Assembly: GCA_026826555.1 (NCBI GenBank)
Contig: JAKSZT010054396.1
Location: 11,955,009-12,019,008 of the forward strand
Direction: 5' to 3'
From: Tolypeutes matacus
Taxonomy: Eukaryota; Chordata; Mammalia; Cingulata; Chlamyphoridae
Length of the DNA: 64,000 nucleotides
Shown piece after piece: positions 30,763 through 42,887 of this stretch. The number at the start of each line of letters is the position of its first letter. The first letter of the stretch is position 1. The position numbers and the translations under genes were made by a program. The notes beneath the pieces were generated by a model. That model saw nothing but the letters and a program-made list of their open reading frames with translations. It ran no database searches and was not told where the DNA came from.

Positions 30763-31650
30763 AAGAACAAGTGTGAAGAGGTGAAGCAGGAGACAATTTG
30801 TGGGGGAAGAGGACTTTCCACATGGAGGTAGTCAGGAAAGGAGGGATGGAAAGAGAATGGACCAAAAGCAGGGCCCCACCGGGCCCTGTGCCCTGTGCCT
30901 TTGGACAGATTAGTAAAGGATCCCTCCTCTTCTGGGCAGATGCAGCTCCTCGTGAGGACCCACTTGTCCCCTCGGCCAGAAGTCCTTGTATAGGCACCAT
31001 TCACAACGGACCCTGGAATTTGAGCCTATAGACAAGCTGGCCTCCAGCTCCACGTTAGGGAATTGGGGTCTGGGAGATGCAGGGTGAAAATCTAGCTGTG
31101 CCCAGCACAGCAGCTATAGCAAATGCCCCCACCCTGCCCTCATTTCCTTTATGGGGGAGGGGAGCAGCACAATTTCAGAGGAAACTGAGTGTCAGCAGCT
31201 TATGCTGGAAGGGGTGGGGCTGCAGTAGGGAGAAAATGGGAAGGAAGAAAATGAGGGGCCTTCCTGATCAGAGGAAAGCTCCACAGGCTTCCCTCCAAGC
31301 CCCCATCCTGCCCCCCAAGAGGCTGCTGTAGGGCTGGAGGCCCCAGCGCAGGCACTCCCCTCCCCGACCAGAGTCCCCCAGAGGGAGGGAAGGGAACTGA
31401 CTCATGTGGAGATTCAGCTGGGCTAGCCACTAGATTCTCAACAGCCCTGTAATGTGACACCATAGGGAAACTGAGGCACAGAGAGGTGGAATGACTCGCC
31501 CAAGATCACTCAGCAGATCAGCAACAGAGGAAGGATTGGAATCCAAATCTGAGAGTACCAAAGCCTGTGTTCCTTCTACAACACCATTTTCCTGGCCTCC
31601 CTCTTGCCTACATGTGGGTGTGTAATGAGCCTTAAATAAGATACAGTGTG

Positions 31651-31980
31651 GGGAAGCAGATGTGGCTCAAGAGATTGAGCTCTCGCCTATCACATGGGAG
31701 GTCCCAGGTTTGGTTCCCAGTGTCTCCTGGAGAAGACAAGCAAGACAGCAAGCTGGTGCAATGGGCAGGTGCGGCGAGCTGACACAACAAGATGATACAA
31801 CAAAGACACACAAACAGGAAAGACAATGAGAGAGACAAAGGAGAGAGCTGAGGTGGCTCAAGTGAGCTAAAGAGAAGGCGAGCAGACACAGAACACACAG
31901 CAAGTGGACACAGAGAGCAGATAGTGAGCACAAACAACGAGGGGGGGGCAGATAAATAAAATAAATCTTAAAAAAAAAAA
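31651..31980 (+). mobile_element. Dimeric DAS-type SINE, 5' to CALML4
   Basis: A full head at 31651 is followed by a linker and a partial second head near 31847. The flanks AAGATACAGTGTG (31638-31650) and AAGATACAATGTG (31981-31993) differ at one base. Confidence 0.85.
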
Positions 31981-32312
31981 AAGATACAATGTGTAAAGTG
32001 TCTGACACATAGTAGGAGTTTGTCAGGGTCCCAGCTTCATCCCAGGAGAGACCAGCAGGGCAGAGTCCAGGATCAGCCCCACCCCTTGCCCCCTTTCTGG
32101 ACCCCCTTTTTAGCATGTGGGGCTCCAAGGAAGGAACAACGGTGTTTGTCGGTTTGTGACACCGTAGAGCACCAGCTGCCCGGTGCAGGGAGTACAGAGC
32201 CCCGGCAGAACCTTTCTGCAGGCCCCTTGCTTTCCTCTAAAACCAACCTGCTGCTCCCTCACCTCCCAGGCCAGCGGCTGGGGCATCCGCTGTGCACAGG
32301 AAGCTGGAATCT

Positions 32313-32326
32313 GACCCCCTGGTGGC
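32313..32326 (-). promoter_or_regulatory. Candidate CTCF site, reverse orientation
   Basis: On the minus strand GCCACCAGGGGGTC matches the CTCF core with one weak position. It lies just upstream of the long CALML4 open frame and is convergent with the site at 22209-22223. Confidence 0.45.
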
Positions 32327-32341
32327 GCTGGCCCTGTCTCC

Positions 32342-32477
32342 ATGGCAGCCGCGAATTTATTACTGGGGCCTCCACCCAGCTTGGCGAACTTTCGACTTGA
32401 AGCTCGGAGGAAAGGGAACCTAGAAGACGGTTCTGGGAGCTACAAGCCTGTGGGTGGCAGCCGGAGGCCCAGCCATG
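32342..32477 (+). other. CALML4: CALML4 exon 1, ancestral long N-terminus now out of frame
   Basis: An ATG at 32342 opens a frame beginning MAAANLLLGPPPSLANFRLE. As I recall it, human CALML4 isoform 1 starts MAAEHLLPGPPPSLADFRLE and continues in frame to MAKFLSQDQ. Here the ATG that joins to AKFLSQ is 133 bases downstream, not a multiple of three, so the long reading leaves the calmodulin-like frame and stops within exon 2. The 136 nt exon segment ends GCCATG before donor GTAAGG. The extension is either an overlapping upstream frame or untranslated here. Confidence 0.75.
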
Positions 32478-35400
32478 GTAAGGGAGGGTCCGTGAGCGCC
32501 TGGCCGGCTGAGGGGGCTGGGGAGGGGACTGTAATGGAGTCCTTCCCTGACTGTCTTCCTCTCTGCTGCAGGCCAAGTTTCTTTCCCAGGACCAAATTAA
32601 TGGTAGGTTGGACTTGCTCTTTAATTAGCAACTCACAGTGAAATATGGGTCTCATTAGGCAATTTGCTCTGCTCATTTTTTTGTTGGTGGGAAGGCAGGC
32701 AGCTGGTGGGCAAGCTGGGCCCACCCCTGGGCTAGGGGGGGCCTGTGCAGAATACGCTGGCTGGTGGAGGCGGGGGGAAGGCTCAGAGGTGGAGATGTTT
32801 TTCTATTTGTCGGGGTGATTTACAACTGGGGGTGATAGGAAAGGGAGCTCACTAGGTTTTCCTCCTAGAACCTGATAGTTAGACTTTTGGGAAGGAAGAG
32901 GGATTGGGGATAGAGTGACCATTAACTGGCTGTGGTTGAGGGTAACAAAAGAAGTAGGAGGCTTTGAAATGGCTGAGAGAGAAAAAAGAGCCCATCTGCC
33001 TCCTCAGGCAGGGTACTTCTATCTGGGCCTGTCTCCCTGTTTATAAGGTGGGGGTCAGATTAGGTGGTCCCTGAGACCCTCTCTGCCCTGACATCAAGCA
33101 CTTTCTTCTCTGGGTCCCTTGACCTGCCCACCTCGCCGCCAGGCTTCTGTTTCCCTTGGTGTATGGTTCTGTTTCCACAAGGCCACAGGGAGATTTGGGT
33201 TACACAGAACCCAACCTGAGTGGATGTATTAGTGTTCTAGGGCTGCCATAGCAAATTGCCAAAGTGGCTTAAACAACAGAAATGTCTTCTCTCACCGTTC
33301 TGGAGGCCAGAAGTCTGAAATCAAGGTGTCAGCAGGGCCGTGCTCCCTCTGTGGGGCCTAGGGAACAAGCCTCAGCTCTCCCGGCCTCCGATAGCTCCTG
33401 GCTATCCTTGGCATTCCTTGGCTTGTTGCTGCATCCCTTCAGTCTCTGCCTTCATTGTCACACAGCCTTCTTCCCTGTGTCTCTGTCTTATAAAGACAAC
33501 AGCCATGGGATTTAGGGGCCACACTACTCCAGTAGGACCTCATCTTAACCTGGTCACGTCTGCAAAGACCCTCTTGCCAAATAAGGTCACATTCACATGT
33601 ACATCTATTTTTGAGGGGTGGGGGCAGATACAAGGGTTACAGCTCAACCCACCACAGTTAGGCTCAAAGGACCAGACCTGGGCCGTGGGAGCTGCAAGGC
33701 AGGAGCACAGGTGTACCTGGCAGGAGCGGCCCGGCCGAGTCCAGCCTGGAGTCTCAAAGAGGCACAACCAGCTGCTCCTCAAGGCCACTCCCTTTGGGGG
33801 GCCATCCCAAGATTGCACAGCCCTGGGGCCTGAAACTCCACCACTACTCATCCCATCTTTTCAGGTCTCTGCTGAAATGTTGCCTTCTCAGTGAGGCCTT
33901 CCTGACCACTCAAGATAAAATTGCAGGCATCTTGGGCCTGTGGTGCTCTCGTGATTCAGGCTGGGGGCCTGTGGACCTTGGATGTGGGCAGGGATTCCAG
34001 AGTCCTGCTTGGTCTGGAATGGGGGTGGAGAATGTGGGCTCCAGGTGGATACCTCCCCTTGGGCTCTTGGGACTTCTCTCCCCAATAGGAGAGCCAAGGC
34101 CAGCAAGACCAGGGCAGGGCCAGAGCAGGGCCTTTTAAAGCACAGGGCCCAGGACAGGGTCCCTCTTGCCCAGGACTAATGGTGGTACTGAATGGTGGAC
34201 TCTGGGCTGGAGTCCAGCTTTCAGCCTCAGCGTCCCAGCCCGGGTTCTGAAGCTCACCAGCCCTCCCTCCTTGGGTCTCCAAGGCCCCCAGAAGGGAAGA
34301 AGTGTAAGCTGCTCTTTGTAACTCAGCATCCAGCACCAAGTAAGTATCCATTAATGTCCAATGAACAAATGAAAGAGTGGATAGGGATGGCATCTGGAGT
34401 GGGAAGAACAGGGGCTGTAGAGGTAGTCAGACCTGGGGTCCAATCACCTCTGAGCCTCAGTCTTGGCATCTGTGAAGTGGGGATAATGATACCACCTCAC
34501 CAGGCTGCTGCGAGTGAGGGGCAGAGGGGTTGATGCCAGTCGCTGCCCGACACTGGACCTGGCATAGGGTGGGGTCACCCAGATATGTGAAATTCTATAC
34601 TCGGAAATTTTATTCAACAAATATTTGGGTACTTTTTTTGCACCAGCCCTGTTCTAAGTATTAAAGATACCAAAGCAAGCACAATAGACAAACTCCCTGC
34701 CCTTATGAGGTTCACATTCGAGTGAGGAGAACAAGAAAGCAGTAAAATATATAGGATGTTAGATGACAAGAAACCGTAAGGAAGAAAAGTCAGTGTTCAG
34801 AGTGGAAAGTAAAAAAGGTCTTGGTGTGGGGTGCAGAGCGGGTGGAAGGAGGGGGGGCAGCCGGGGGCTGGGGCCAGCTCTCCTAGTGTGCCTGTGGCTT
34901 ATGCCAGTATAGGAATTCAAGTTCAGATCTGGTCTTCCAGGCATTAAAGATAATATTTGTCAAGGTAGGAGACTGACAGTTTGTCCACCTGATTTTAGAA
35001 CTTTTAATATTTCTAGACATATGGGAGGTGGGCCTCCCTTTGGCCCTGGTCCTGCTGATGTTTGGGGCCACGGCCCCCAGTTACTGATGCATTTTGCCCA
35101 TTTGTAGTCATTCCAATTCCGGGGCCCAAGGGTGTGACGATAGCCCACCAGCACCGGCAGCCCAGCCGGGATCAGGTTGAGGGAGAACAGCAGGCCCACC
35201 CCTCACTCACAGGCAAACCCCAGACAGAAGGACAAAGGGGGTTGGCCTTGAGAAGGCTCCCTCCCTGGATGCCAGGGTCCCCATGAGCTGCACCTGAGAA
35301 GAGGGCTGAGTTTAGGCCCCATACCGGAGGCAGCCCTTTCCCTATCCCTCTGAAGTAGCTTGAGTGGGGTGGCCGTATATCCCCACTGGCACAGGGCCAG

Positions 35401-38400
35401 CTTGGAGGAAAATTTTTTTTCGGGGGGAGGTACCAAGGATTGAACCCAGGACCCAGGACCTTGTACATGGGAAGCAGGCGCTCAGCCACTTGAGCTATAT
35501 CTGCTCCCCAGTGAGAGTTGGCTTTTTTATTTGTTGTTAGGAGGTACCAGAGATTGAACCCAGGACCCAGGACCTTGTACATGGGAAGCAGGCGCTCAAC
35601 CACTTAAGCTACATCTGCTCCCAGGAAATTTGATTTTGCAGGAAGCAAAGGTGTAGTCTTTTACCAGGCTCTGGCTTTCCCCCCTGGGTCACTCCAGCCC
35701 CTGCCACCTGGTCCTATCTTTGGTTTGTCCTTTCCCAAGCCCAGGCTCTGGAAATTTCTGAAAGAGTAAGTCAGAGCCCCTCCCCGCTCAGCCTCTCCAC
35801 AGACACCAAGGCGGTTAATTATCTCTAAACCCCACTAGGCCAGCCTGCCTTTCACTAGTGACCCCCCTGAAATCTTAGACACGAAGGGGCACTGGCCATA
35901 AGGCTGGGAGGCCTTCATTAAGGAAGGAAGGGGTGGTTTGGGGGTTTCTTTCTGCCTCCCCTTCCCCACTCTGCGGCACTTTGGTGGCCTCTGCCCTGGA
36001 GTGGAGGGCACAGTGTGGCCTGATGGGCAGAACTTTGCTTTAGGAGCCAAACTGCCTGGGAGCTAATGGTGGCTCTGCAGGCAACTCAGCTGGGAGGCAC
36101 TGAGTGGCTCCAGCCTTCATTGCCCCACCTGCATATGGGGATAATATTCAACGAGGTCCTGGGGGTAAAAGTGCTCAGGAATTGGGAAACGGATGTGGCT
36201 CAAGAGGTTCGGCGTCTGTCTACCATATGGAGAGACCAGGGTTCGATCCCCGGTACCTCCCGGTAAAAAAAAAAAAAAGTGCTCAGGAATGTGAGCAGTT
36301 TATTGTTTTTTATTATTATCAGCTAAATGGCGGCTGGTCCAGTCCTTTGAGGAACCAGCTGGCTGGTGTGAGAAGGAAAGAGAAGAGACACCAAACTGAG
36401 CAGGCAGAGCCAGGGCTGGGAGGGCCTGCACAGGGTCACGGCCAGGTTCCCGGGGGTTTACGCAGCTGCACTGGGAACCTGGCCTCAGTTGCCTCAGTTG
36501 GAAAACAAATGGGATTGGGCTAGAATCACCTGAAGAGCATTGAACCCATTCATATGGCAGGCCCCACACCTATCACCTGAATCACTCTCTGGTGGTGGGG
36601 CCCAGGGACCTTCCCAAGCTCTGTAGCTGGCTTTACTGTGCCTCCAGAGTTGCGAACCAGAGGATAGATGTTGCAGATTCCAGAGTGCCTGCTCTGCTGG
36701 GCAATGAGATTATGGATCTAGACGGGCCTTAGCTCTGGTAGCCATTTCATCTCCACCGAGTATCAAGGAAGAAAGAGGTTCAGTGGGCCAGCAGCAAGCC
36801 CGATTGCAGTCAGACCTTGGGAGAACTTCCCGACAGTACTCCTTGAACTCTTTAAGAACAGAAGTAGCACTTGTGTCCAGATGACAACTTGAGAGTTCTG
36901 CAGCCTGGAGGCAGGGGGCTGGAGCACTTAGAAAGTGCTAGAGAGTTGTAATAATAGCAATCACCATCATCATAAATGGAGAAAGATCTATGGCCTCTGC
37001 CAGGCCTTCCCAGAGGGAATTTCTGGTCAACAGTAACCCAGGGCATTATTATCCCGGTTTCCCAGATGAGCTGTGGTATGCAAAGATTCCCTGGGAGTCT
37101 GGCTGCCCATTATGGATTCCTGATCTCCCTGGGCTGGCTCTGGAGGGCAGGGGAGCTCTGACTGTGATTTTTTTTTTTTTTAAGATTTTATTTATTTATT
37201 CATTTATCCCCCCCTTGCTGCTTGTGCTCGCTGGGTCAGCTAACCACGCCGTGCGGGCTTGCCTTCACCAGGAGGCCCCGGGAACCGAACCCGGGGCCTC
37301 CCATATGGTAAACGGGAGCCCTACTGATTGAGTCACAGCCGCTTCCCTGACTGTGATTTTAATTAGCTGTGGGAGGGGAGGGGCAGTGAGAGAAGTTTGG
37401 AAGAGAGAGGAGATAGGGTTCCCAGATAAAATACAGGACACCCAGGTAAATTTGAATTCAGAGAAATAACAAATACTTTTTTCAGTATAAGTATGTGCCA
37501 TGTAATATTTGGGATACACTTATACTAAAAATCTATTCATTGTTCACCTGAAATTCGAATTTAACTTGGCAAGCCTGTATTTTTATTTGCCACATCTGGC
37601 AACCCTAGGAGGGGAGGAGGAGGAGTAAGGAAAAGTAAGGGAAGGGGAAGAGAAAGATGAGAGGAAGAAGAGGTGCTGGGGGAAGGGGAGAGTATGGGAG
37701 AGGACAGTGTGAGGTGATGGGGGCAGAAAGTGAGTGAGCACGACTGATTTTCCCATTCGGGCTGTGTGCAGAGTACAAGGAATGCTTCTCCCTGTATGAC
37801 AAGCAGCAGAGGGGGAAGATAAAAGCTGTAGACCTGATGGTGGTGATGAGGTGCCTGGGGGCGAGCCCGACGCCAGGGGAGGTGAAGCGGCACCTCCAGA
37901 CTCACAGGATAGGTAAGTGAGCCAGGCCACAGTGGGCTTGCTCAGCCTGGCTGGTGGATGGGCCCTCAGCCTGCGGCTAAGGGACCCGGCGGGCGGGTGC
38001 AGGGGGTGGAAGGTGGAGGCACCTGACCAGGTATACTGTGCATCACTCAGGCTTCCATGAATCCTCGTAGTAACCAGTGACACCCCATTTCAAGGAGGAC
38101 AATGGGATCTAGCATTCCAACAAGTTTATCACGAACATGTAGTCAGAACAGTGCCAAAAGTGGTCCCAAGTTTGTTTTCAAACAAAAGCTTCCCTTTATT
38201 GGATACTTATCATGTACCAGGCTTAGCTCAGACAACCCAATAAACATTATTTTAATTCCCATTTTATAGGTAAAGAACAAGGTTTAGAGCCATTAAGTCA
38301 CTTGCCCAAATTCTCAGGCCAGTCAGACCCGCAACCCAGATCTTCTGAATTCAAAGCCCAACCTCCTAAAAGTTATGCAATACTGCTAGGAAAAAAAGAC

Positions 38401-41400
38401 TGGAAGAAAACCCACCTAGGACTTGCTGAGTGGTTCCCTCTGGTGATGGCATTTATGGATATTTTTCATTCCCTTCATGGTTGTTTCCTATATTTCCTAC
38501 AATGGGAACATTTCATCATAAAATACAAGTTTTGCTTTGTTTTTAAGGAAAAATAGTGTGTGTGCGTGTGTGTGTCAGAGGCTGGGATAACCGTTTGCAT
38601 TGGTGAGTGGACACGCAGGAAGGACGGACCAGCCCAGAAGTAGAGATGGCCTGGAGCCCAGAGGCCCCTTATCATTCTCTGGCCTCAGTTTCCTCATCTA
38701 TCAGGTGGGGTTAGCACAGTCTGCTAGGGTGCTGGGGTCCCATGAGGGCATGGCTGCAGGCCAGGCTGGGCCCCAGGTGGGCCACTGAAGACCTGGAGCC
38801 CAGTGATGGGATGCTCAGTGGCTTGCTACCTGAGCCCTTCGTTTCCAGCTCTGAAGGAGGTGGTGGTTTCCTTGGTCTCTGTCTCCTCTGCAGCAAATTG
38901 CAGTCAGGTGGGCATTCCAATTTCCTGTGGCTGTAGTCCAGGCAGGGCTCGTGCTGCAGCCTCTGGAGGAGACATACAGACTTGGCAAGGCTAGGGTGGA
39001 GGCTGCAGAGGAGGGGAACGGTAGGTGAGCAATCCAGGACGAGGCCTTTTCATCCCTGCTCACTCTGTGTTTGGGGTTTTCTAGATGGAAATGGAGAGCT
39101 GGATTTCTCTACTTTCCTGACCATTATGCACATACAAATAAAACAAGAGGACCCCAAAAAAGAAATTCTCCTGGCCATGTTGATGGCAGACAAGGAGAAG
39201 AAAGGTTACATCATGGCATCCGAGCTGCGGTCAAAACTCACGAAACTGGGGGAGAAGCTCACCCACGAGGAAGGTAATAGCTTGGGGCCCTGTCTTCCAA
39301 TAGCTGGAGAGGGGTGGGTTGGGGGTGGAGACTAAAGCCCAATCAATGCCTCCAGGATTGAGCAGACCACTGCAGTTGATGCATGCCAAACTATATGACC
39401 TGGAGGTAGGAGAGGTGGGGAGCACCCAGGTTGAAGGGACAGCCTGAGGAAAACCCTGCTGGGGCCAGCCAGGAAGCACGAAGGTGGGAGCTTCTCCTTG
39501 GGCCTCACCCTGTGTTTGAGCTTTCACTGTGGGCCTTCGTCTAATGCTTACACCCCCCACCCACCCCCCTTTATACTGATGAAATGAGGTGAAATGAGTG
39601 GCTTGTGAGTAGCAGAGCTGGGAGTTGATCACAGCTCTAATCCCATCTCAAGCTCTTTTCCCCTGACCTCAGCTGTACTTTGAAGTTGCTGCAGATACCA
39701 AGAGCTTTCAAATTGAGACGTTAATTTGGTCCCTTTCCTCATGACTCAGCCCGCTGTAATCGCTCTTCCAGAGCAGGGCTCTTTGCTGGGACATTTGGAC
39801 AGGTATTTCTGGTCCTGGAGCCCCAGGAAGGGGCCCTTGTCTCACACCTTCCTGCCTCAGAGCAGGACAAGGGGCATGGATCCTCTAGGAAAGCCTTTTG
39901 TAAAGCACTCTTCCAGCCTAAGAGGCAATGCCTGGCTAGTCCCTTGATCCTATCACAGCAGCCATCCTGGGTCTGCCCCCAGAGTTCATGTCCACCAACC
40001 CCCAAAGGGTGGGATTTCTGGTTAGGTCACTGGCTAGCCTGTGGTTGGATGGGGGAGATGAGGGAGCTGGGGCTAGGGCACCAGTAGGTGGTGGAAAAAG
40101 GATTCAATGATGAGTGACCTTTAGTCTTTCATGAAATACCTAATTTGACCAGTGGAGGGTTGCAAATGTGTGGAGTCAGGTTTGCATCCTGGACCACCCT
40201 CTTGCTGAAGGATCTTAGATGAGTTTCCCCCTCAGTTTCCTCACTGTATCACTTTTTTTTTATTTTTTTTTTTAAACAGTAGCATTTCTTTTTTTTTTTA
40301 AAGTTTTTTTTGTTTTATTTTATTTATTTATTCATTTATCCCCCCCTTGCTGCCTGTGCTCGCTGGGTCAGCCAACCACGCCGTGCGGGCGGGCCTGCCC
40401 TCACCAGGAGGCCCCGGGAACCGAACCCGGGGCCTCCCATATGGTAAACGGGAGCCCCACTGATTGAGCCACAGCCGCTTCCCAACTGTATCACTCTTTG
40501 ATCCTCCTCAGTTTCCTCACTATGAAATGAAATTACAATAGATGATCCTTCCTCAAGTCCCTCCAAGAACCCACATTCTATAAACCATTTGTTTAGATCT
40601 TATCTGCAGAGTCACAAAAACAGTGCAAAGCGTTTAAAAAACGGCACGATGGAAAGCATATTCATCTTCCCCCTGCTTTTTCAGGCTATTGCGCTCTCCC
40701 CTTTCATTGAGACTGTGTTAATATGAATGGGGAAAACATAGGCTCTTCTCCCTCAGGCCCTGAGGAAACTGCTTGGCCTTTTATGTGCCAGTGTAGTGTT
40801 AGCATAAAGGGCAGCTAGGGTCTTAATTCCTGTGCTTAATGATCTCTGTCTAAAGCAAACACTATGACCCCCAAGCTCACAGACATCTCTCATTTGTTTA
40901 ACCAGCAAAGAAATATTTCAAAGAAACTGATAATGTGTTCCAGACAAGCAGGGATACAGATTTCACTTCCTCTTGCCATATGTGGGAGGCAGAAAAGACG
41001 ATACCAGAAGTAGGGATCCTTTACCCTGGGTGAGTGAAAGAAAATCTATTAAGAATCATTCTTGGGGGAAATGGATGTGGCTCAAGCGAGTGGGCTCCCA
41101 CCTATCACACGGGAGGTCCGTGGTTTGGTTCCTGGTGCCTCCTAAAGAAGACAGCAAGCTGGTACAATGGGCTGATGCAGCAAGATGACAGAACGAGTCA
41201 CAAGAGGAAGGACACAATGAGAGTCACAAAAAAGCAGGAAGCAGAGATTCCTGGTGCCTCCTAAAGAGGACAAGCAGGATGGTGAGCTGGCGCGACAAGC
41301 AGGCGTGGCGAGCTGATGTGACAAGATGACACAAGAGGAAAAACTTAACGAGAGACAACAAAGCAGGGAATGGAGGTGGCTTAAGCGATTAGGTGCCTCC

Positions 41401-42887
41401 CTCTCACATTGGAGGTCCCAGGTTCGGTTCCCAGTGCCTCCTAAAGAAACAAAGAAGGCAAACAGATAATAGCAAATGCAAAAGAGGGGGTGGGGAAAGA
41501 TAAATAAATCTTTAAAAAAGCATTCTTGGGGCAACTGGAGAAGGCTGTCAAGGTAGACCTCCCTTCCTGTCTACCCAGATGGACCATCAGGCCTAGTCCC
41601 AGGCTATTAAATAGTGCCCCTTTTTCTGAACTGGAGGAGGTAGCAGTGGGGCCTGGGCTGGCTGGACTGGGTGACCAGGATCCCTTGCTGAAGCTGGAGC
41701 TGATGTTGAGCATCACTGGGACAGTTTTAACCAACTGGCTGATGGGTAGAAGCTTCTCTGTGAAATAAGATAAATTAGTTGCCCCAGCTTTCTAAAAATA
41801 CCCAGACTTACTATCACTGGATATCAGCTTAGGCACAGAGCATAGAAATTACACTTTAGAGGAGGATGGTTAAGCAGAGGTTAAGCAGAGGATCACAGGG
41901 TATTTCCTAACTGCCAGAATTATGGATGGTGGGGTGTCACCACAATCCTAGGGCCAGGAGTGGCAACACAGGGCAACAAGATGGGTTTTGTAGGAGGATG
42001 AGGATGGTTCAAAGAATCAAAAGTAGACCAACCCTGAGAGGCCACTGTGGAGAAATGTTGTCTGAAATGGCTTTTCTTGCTAATGCCTGGGACAAGCTAG
42101 TATTTTGTCCTGGGAATTCAGAACTAGAAGAAACAAGCCAACAAAGTGATTTCTTTTGGAGCAGCGCCTAAGAACAATGGCAGTTTTGTATGCCCTGAAC
42201 TTTAGACACAGTTGGATTTATTTTTCCTTTATAATACCTATTCCTCCAAGACACACTTTTAAAAGAGTGATGGTAGCAGACACTATTTGTCACCAAGTCC
42301 CTGATTGGTATGGGGTGGGGGTGATGTGGAATGCTGATTTGGAAGAGAAGGTGGGCAGCTCCAGGGCATGTCAATGCTGGGCAAGGCTGACCCAGGATGG
42401 AGCTATGGAGCGTTTCTTCTGGGATGTTCAGAGGCTGGGCTGAGGAAGGTGAAATCCAGGATAGAGATTTTTTGAAATATAGGTGCAGGAGTCAGGTATT
42501 TTCTGAAAAGCACAGGATGATCTCAGTATCTGAAAGCTCACCAGTAAACCTCCCCATTCCTGCCCCAGGCCCGGCATAATGCCCACTTAGCTCAAAACTG
42601 TACTGAGTGGTCTCCAAGGGGAAAAGGGTGGGTTGCCCCCTTCTGTTCACTGGTTTATTTCCTGTTCTATGAGAACAGTCAATTGGACAGACTCAGGAAA
42701 GACCTCTGGGGAGCCCCAACCCCAAAGAACTCAATGTCCTATAATGTAACACTATACTCAAACTGAAAAATTAATGTGATTTATTGCAGTGGATGATCTT
42801 TTCAGGGAAGCGAATATTGAACCAAATGGCAGAGTAAAGTATGATGAATTTATCCACAAGATCACCATTCCTGCACAAGACTACTGA
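32475..42887 (+). CDS. CALML4: CALML4 calmodulin-like protein 4, complete short form
   Basis: Joining 32475-32477, 32572-32602, 37772-37912, 39085-39273 and 42790-42887 gives 462 nt: 153 codons plus TGA, all introns GT-AG. It starts MAKFLSQDQINEYKECF and ends KITIPAQDY. Four EF-hand units are visible but all loops are degenerate (first loop D-K-Q-Q-R-G-K; second R-I-D-G-N-G-E-L-D-F-S-T; fourth N-I-E-P-N-G-R-V-K-Y-D-E), so Ca2+ binding is probably weak or absent. CALML4 serves as a light chain for myosin-7b in the intermicrovillar adhesion complex of intestinal and renal brush borders. The start sits in a near-ideal GCCATGG context formed across the splice junction. Confidence 0.95.
32572..32602 (+). 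CDS. CALML4: CALML4 exon 2 (31 nt micro-exon)
   Basis: Encodes AKFLSQDQIN and the first base of Glu. Acceptor is CTCTGCTGCAG and donor GTAGGT. Identity rests on the protein match and exact splice phase. Confidence 0.93.
33225..33656 (-). mobile_element. MaLR-type (MLT1-like) solo LTR
   Basis: TGTATTAGTGTTCTAGGGCTGCC to CAACCCACCACA. It is colinear with the copies at 4519-4952 and 11994-12462. Confidence 0.8.
35411..35622 (-). mobile_element. Two adjacent DAS-type SINE heads sharing an internal duplication
   Basis: Copies at 35411-35508 and 35523-35622 each end in CTGCTCCC. Both contain ACCCAGGACCCAGGACC, a duplicated 7 bp word not seen in other copies in this window. Confidence 0.85.
36183..36274 (+). 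mobile_element. Short DAS-type SINE with perfect duplication
   Basis: A head-only SINE with an A-tail, close to the copy at 10069-10170. AAAAGTGCTCAGGAAT flanks it at 36167-36182 and 36275-36290. Confidence 0.9.
37172..37346 (-). mobile_element. Young DAS-type SINE, GTTAGCTGACCCAGCGAGCAC subfamily
   Basis: Reversed full-length copy. CTGACTGTGATTTT flanks it at 37158-37171 and 37347-37360. Confidence 0.92.
37413..37609. mobile_element. Palindromic MITE, MER53-like
   Basis: TAGGGTTCCCAGATAAAATACAGGAC at one end and CCTGTATTTTTATTTGCC...GGCAACCCTA at the other form long imperfect inverted repeats. The family name is from memory. Confidence 0.7.
37772..37912 (+). CDS. CALML4: CALML4 exon 3
   Basis: 141 nt, from the second base of Glu (EYKECFSLYDKQQRGK) to THRI and one base of Gly/Asp. 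Acceptor is GTGTGCAG and donor GTAAGTG. It carries EF-hand 1 and the entry to EF-hand 2. Confidence 0.95.
37913..39084. other. CALML4: CALML4 intron 3
   Basis: It contains a reversed MIR (about 38200-38345) and an old L1-like 3' fragment (about 38360-38550) followed by a short GT run (38557-38575). The rest is unrecognised. Confidence 0.6.
39085..39273 (+). CDS. CALML4: CALML4 exon 4
   Basis: 189 nt, encoding DGNGELDFSTFLTIMHIQIK to LGEKLTHEE. Acceptor is GTTTTCTAG and donor GTAATAG. It holds EF-hand 2 and EF-hand 3. Confidence 0.96.
40254..40484 (-). mobile_element. Young DAS-type SINE, GTTAGCTGACCCAGCGAGCAC subfamily
   Basis: Reversed copy with a long T-rich tail carrying AAACAGTAGCATTTC. 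ACTGTATCACT flanks it at 40243-40253 and 40485-40495, inside a MIR. Confidence 0.9.
41068..41520 (+). mobile_element. Trimeric DAS-type SINE
   Basis: A head at 41068, a B-box-only partial unit near 41245-41265 and a third head near 41365 are joined by GATGACA linkers and end in an A-rich tail. CATTCTTGGGG occurs at 41057-41067 and 41521-41531 (the right copy reads CATTCTTGGGG), supporting a single insertion. Confidence 0.8.
42790..42887 (+). CDS. CALML4: CALML4 exon 5 (terminal coding)
   Basis: 98 nt. It encodes VDDLFREANIEPNGRVKYDE and FIHKITIPAQDY, then TGA. Acceptor is TTTATTGCAG. It carries EF-hand 4. Confidence 0.96.

Larger units (their letters stand above)
30763..32341. other. CALML4: CALML4 upstream region
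   Basis: Unique sequence with a reversed MIR (about 31437-31560) and a dimeric SINE (31651-31980). The CALML4 transcription start should lie in the last few hundred bases. No CpG island comparable to that of CLN6 is apparent. Confidence 0.6.
32603..37771. other. CALML4: CALML4 intron 2
   Basis: It holds an MLT1-like LTR (33225-33656), an L2 fragment near 33850-33915, a MIR (about 34390-34520), two adjacent minus-strand SINEs (35411-35508 and 35523-35622), a SINE at 36183-36274, a MER5-like hAT relic near 36520-36650, a young SINE (37172-37346) and a palindromic MITE (37413-37609). Other parts are unrecognised. Confidence 0.75.
39274..42789. other. CALML4: CALML4 intron 4
   Basis: A MIR relic near 40130-40250 and 40500-40580 is split by a young SINE (40254-40484). 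A multi-head SINE lies at 41068-41520. No other repeat or exon is recognised in 41530-42780. Confidence 0.65.
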
